From Nansenia antarctica (Eukaryota > Chordata > Actinopteri > Argentiniformes > Microstomatidae), in the NCBI GenBank assembly GCA_963989245.1, contig OZ022340.1:32757210-32821209 (forward strand): DNA of 64,000 nt, given 5' to 3'. The position numbers were made by a program, and so were the translations under genes. Below are positions 62,867 to 64,000 of the stretch, in pieces. Position 1 is the stretch's first letter; each line of letters starts with the position of its first letter. Under the pieces are notes generated by a model. That model ran no database searches, was not told the DNA's origin, and saw only the letters and a program-made list of their open reading frames with translations.

Positions 62867-62970
62867 GAGTTCCAGGTCAACAACGCTCCCCTCTGCTCTG
62901 TTCTCTTCTGTGGTGCCAAACCCCACCCAGCTCTGTTCAGTCAGAACGGCTCCTTCTCACGCAGGGTGGA

Positions 62971-63410
62971 ACCTACATTTACATTTACATCTTTGGCATT
63001 TAGCAGACGCCTTATTCCAAAGCGACTTACAATCGATACATTTGACTAAGCAAGTGAATCATCAGTCCACCAGTCGTAATAGGAAGAGTAATCTAGCTCA
63101 GGCCAGGGGCCATTGGCAGTCTCCGTGATAGAAGATTATTATTATTATATATATATTTTTAATATAGACACTGGAGAAACAGTACAAGGGGGGCAGTAGA
63201 AGTCTTAGGGGACACAGTATAGGGGAAAAGTGGGTGTCCCAGGAGACGCAGTGCTGGGGGAGTAGTAGATGTCTCAGGAGGAGCGATGGGTGAGATGGGT
63301 CTTCAGTCTCCGACGGAAGGTGGGTAGGGAATGGGACTCTGACAGCCGTGGGAAGCTCATTCCACCAGCGGGGAGCCAGCCAGTGTAGTGAAGAGACGTG
63401 ATGGGGAACA
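62971..63410 (-). mobile_element. L2-type LINE 3' fragment
   Basis: Close copy of the 3' end seen at 48663 (GGCATTTAGCAGACGCCTTA, CTTCAGTCTCCGACGGAAG, CATTCCACCAGCGGGGAGCC), in the same orientation. Confidence 0.8.
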
Positions 63411-64000
63411 CTAAAACCATGTCCCAGTTCCACCTTTAGGTAGGACTCCACCCATATCACTTCTAGTTATGATACGCTATGGAAGTCCATACATCATAAA
63501 CTGCAGAACGGAAACATAACTGGACACACTCGGATTATCAATGTTTTTCCTATGGGACCTAAATATTTCAGGTCACAGGTGAACTCCACTCTACTGCCTG
63601 TCTGTTCCAGTTAAATCACCCTGAACTGACTGGATGTTTCACCACCAAGGTTTACAAGCGAAATATTTCAAATGAATATGACTTGTATGTACCATTAATT
63701 AGCTTAACTGCTTTAAGACTCCCCCAGCAATTTTAACATTTGCTGTCTGTCCCAAAATATGACGAGTGGGCTTAGCGGTAACGCTACCGAGGTTAAGCAC
63801 TTAATTCTTAAAAGAAAGACCTTTTGCTAGCATATCAGCCCAATAGAGCTCTCAGGTCTTCTGATGCTGGTTTTCTCTGTGTACCACACGTACAAAAGAA
63901 GAGATTTGGTGAGGCTGCATGAGGCTTCTCATTTTATGCACCAAATTGTGGCACCCAAAAACTGCCAGTTTACATTAGGGATGCAACCTCAGCAAATACG
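63411..64000. other. oga intron 12 end: no exon seen
   Basis: No further oga exon was recognised. 63893-64000 resembles the L2 fragment at 60948 (AAAAGAAGAGATTTGG, GCCAGTTTACATTAGGG). The rest is unassigned. Confidence 0.5.

Noticed and set aside
62868..62965. Possible oga exon 13 starting GEFQVNNAPLC
   Set aside because: The GEFQ part is the SINE target duplication of exon 12. What follows does not resemble OGA and is better explained as intron.

Overview
The window is teleost fish nuclear DNA. It holds two spliced, vertebrate-type genes on the + strand, set in introns and spacers crowded with transposable elements typical of fish: Rex1-type and L2-type LINEs, tRNA-headed SINEs, hAT, piggyBac, Tc1 and Harbinger-like DNA elements, a Ty3/gypsy LTR element and many micro- and minisatellites. 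The species cannot be named from the sequence.

Layout. 1-3395: 3' part of a broken Ty3/gypsy retrotransposon with its 3' LTR. 3776-6680: relics of three hAT elements and a 33-bp minisatellite. 7195-18371: a four-deep nest of transposons. A TA-flanked element contains a piggyBac. The piggyBac contains a second TA-flanked element and an element with a 7-bp target duplication, and that last one contains a Rex1-type LINE. 18610-25208: the last six exons of a PGC-1 family coactivator (proline-rich segment, RS domain, RRM, conserved C-terminus), best assigned to pprc1. An almost complete hAT and a 20-bp minisatellite lie in its introns. 26656-30253: an intergenic DNA transposon with very long inverted repeats. 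It carries a FEN1/XPG-like nuclease fused to a cysteine-rich CXC-like domain, which I read as Academ-related.

30925-61432: twelve exons of oga (O-GlcNAcase). They join in one open frame of 521 codons, from the start codon through the GH84 catalytic domain and the stalk; the pseudo-acetyltransferase domain lies beyond the right edge. The oga introns hold giant minisatellites (16, 30, 31, 33 and 41 bp units), L2-type LINEs and more hAT and piggyBac elements. At the right edge the exon 12 splice donor has been duplicated by a SINE target-site duplication and then invaded by a TA-flanked element that left the donor intact.

The host genes are unrelated in mechanism: one is a transcriptional coactivator, the other a nucleocytoplasmic glycosidase. 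The TE proteins are mostly disrupted. The best preserved are the hAT transposase in the pprc1 intron, the nuclease-CXC protein between the genes, and an 889-codon chimeric frame at 12141-14810 that joins a coiled-coil protein to a Rex1 reverse transcriptase.
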